From NCBI GenBank assembly GCA_964367905.1, contig CAYIZP010000084.1:1-5932 (forward strand): a stretch of 5,932 nt of DNA. The letters run 5' to 3'. Of this stretch, positions 5,157 through 5,932 are shown one piece after another (position 1 is the stretch's first letter; the number at the start of each line of letters is the position of its first letter). This DNA is from CAUPWF01 sp964367905 (GTDB lineage: Bacteria; Bacillota; Clostridia; Lachnospirales; Lachnospiraceae). Position numbers and translations under genes: made by a program. Under the pieces are notes generated by a model. It was given only the letters and a program-made list of their open reading frames with translations. It made no database searches and was not told the DNA's origin.

Positions 5157-5700
5157 CAGTCAATTGCAGAATATCTCTTCCTTCTTCCCATAATCGTTTG
5201 TAGACTTGCTTACATTTATCGTATTTTGAAAATTTAACCAATGCTTCTTCTTCGTCACCATACACCTTCCAATAACTGCATAGATTACAATTCAATCCCT
5301 TATTGCAAATAAATCCATATACATCTTTAGGCGGATATCCTAGGAAAAGTCCAATCTCATGCGGAAACTCGTCATATGAGTCCAACCGACTTGCTAGACG
5401 TTCTATGGATTGAACTAGATTAAGATTCTCATATCCATATTTTTTCAAGATGCTTTTGCTCATTTCATCTTTCATATCTATTTTAAGCATACTTTCTCTA
5501 TACACATAGATGAGCGCTGTTTGATTACCCTGTCTCAAAATCTTCAACACTATGCCACGTTCCTTAAGACTACGATTCCAATTGTCGACATTGCAGTTCA
5601 AATTTATTTTATCTCTATATTTAATTGTAAATAAACTTGCTGTCTTCAAACCACTCAATGTGGGCGCACAATGTTCAATCAATCTTCTCTCTAAATCCAT
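5134..5700 (-). CDS. DUF3793 family protein
   Basis: A 188-residue protein of the DUF3793 family, whose biochemical role I do not know. Recognisable features are the N-terminal HCAPTLSGLKTASLF (10-24), the central FPHEIGLFLGYPPKDVYGFI (112-131), and the family's WKVYGD (144-149) followed by FSKYDKC (157-163). Cysteines C132, C138 and C141 just before the WKVYGD segment could form a metal or redox site, together with C11 or C163. No signal peptide or membrane helix is seen, so it is probably cytoplasmic. ATG 5700 has a modest AGGG 6 bases upstream and lies 7 bases after the DUF2325 stop, so the two are very likely co-translated. The family is widespread in Clostridia, and I recall it beside flavodoxin and iron-transport genes, as here. 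A role in iron or redox metabolism is guilt by association only. Confidence 0.85.
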   Translation of the reverse strand: MDLERRLIEHCAPTLSGLKTASLFTIKYRDKINLNCNVDNWNRSLKERGIVLKILRQGNQTALIYVYRESMLKIDMKDEMSKSILKKYGYENLNLVQSIERLASRLDSYDEFPHEIGLFLGYPPKDVYGFICNKGLNCNLCSYWKVYGDEEEALVKFSKYDKCKQVYKRLWEEGRDILQLTVKKKVVA

Positions 5701-5707
5701 AATATCC

Positions 5708-5932
5708 CTATACCGTTTCTAATATACTTTTTAATGCTGAAAGAGAACTTGAGTGTGATCTCTCGATTCGTGCATTACATCTCTTCGCCTCGCAGTTCGC
5801 ACATGCAACCAACTTGTGAGATACTGTATTCGTAAACATGATAATCATATCTGGAGAACCAAACTTCCCTCTTACATCTCCCTTCATCTTTGTAAATATC
5901 TTCGCCTTACATCCATATTGCTTACATGTATC
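5708..5932 (-). CDS. DUF2325 family protein, C-terminal part (5' end outside window)
   Basis: Translating the reverse strand from the window edge gives 74 open codons ending at TAG (5710-5708). The product matches the C-terminal region of the small DUF2325 family: CKAKIFTKMKGDVRGKFGSPD (split at 8-17 and 18-28), then IIMFTNTVSHKLV (30-42) and SHSSSLSALKSIL (59-71). The N terminus, which in this family usually starts with a short beta-strand and Gly-rich turn, lies beyond the edge. The visible part has five cysteines (3, 8, 44, 47 and 52 in local numbering), including a C-x2-C-x4-C cluster. Function is unknown. It is the first visible gene of a - strand operon and is followed by DUF3793 after 7 bases. 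Confidence 0.8.
   Translation of the reverse strand, partial: DTCKQYGCKAKIFTKMKGDVRGKFGSPDMIIMFTNTVSHKLVACANCEAKRCNARIERSHSSSLSALKSILETV

Overview
The window looks like chromosomal DNA from a low-GC, anaerobic Gram-positive, most likely a member of the Clostridia (Lachnospiraceae-like). The grounds are A/T-rich codons, strong AGGAGG-type ribosome binding sites, a flavodoxin very close in its FMN loops to the Clostridium type, and genes of the DUF3793 and DUF2325 families, which are typical of this group. No closer taxonomic placement is justified from sequence reading alone. No intergenic stretch exceeds about 130 bases, and I saw no tRNA, rRNA, CRISPR array, insertion sequence or phage gene.

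Layout. The left part (about 1-1760) is on the + strand. It holds a COG0701-type (SO_0444-like) metal permease with a cysteine-repeat loop, a weak hairpin, and a short DtxR/MntR-type metal-dependent repressor ending at a strong hairpin. The rest (1762-5932) is entirely on the - strand. Read in transcription order it holds: the 3' end of a DUF2325 gene, a DUF3793 gene, a short-chain flavodoxin, a hairpin terminator, a single-domain AraC-type regulator, a small membrane protein with a Cys/acidic tail, a P1B-type (P1B-6-like) ATPase, and a previously unlisted 26-codon membrane peptide. The peptide overlaps the ATPase stop. The two halves converge on a perfect 12-bp stem at 1709-1758 that can terminate both.

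How the genes may work together. Nearly every product points to metal, probably iron, homeostasis. The ATPase has an arginine-rich N terminus (GRLRIR) in place of a CxxC metal-binding domain, and an FSCA motif in place of CPC. Both are traits of the P1B-6 ATPases of ferrosome (Fez) systems. It is preceded by a small one-pass membrane protein, as in the FezA/FezB pair of Clostridioides difficile. I therefore propose a ferrosome-type iron storage operon with its own small AraC regulator and a new micropeptide. The adjoining flavodoxin (an iron-free ferredoxin substitute) and the DUF3793/DUF2325 genes fit an iron-limitation regulon, while the DtxR-type repressor is a candidate sensor. This functional link is inference; the gene families are read directly from the sequence.

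Three gene starts were moved inward because Shine-Dalgarno spacing supports an internal ATG (1338 for the DtxR-type gene, 4252 for the FezA-like gene, 4638 for the AraC-type gene). Two genes, the 26-aa ORF and the partial DUF2325 gene, were found by translating the sequence directly.
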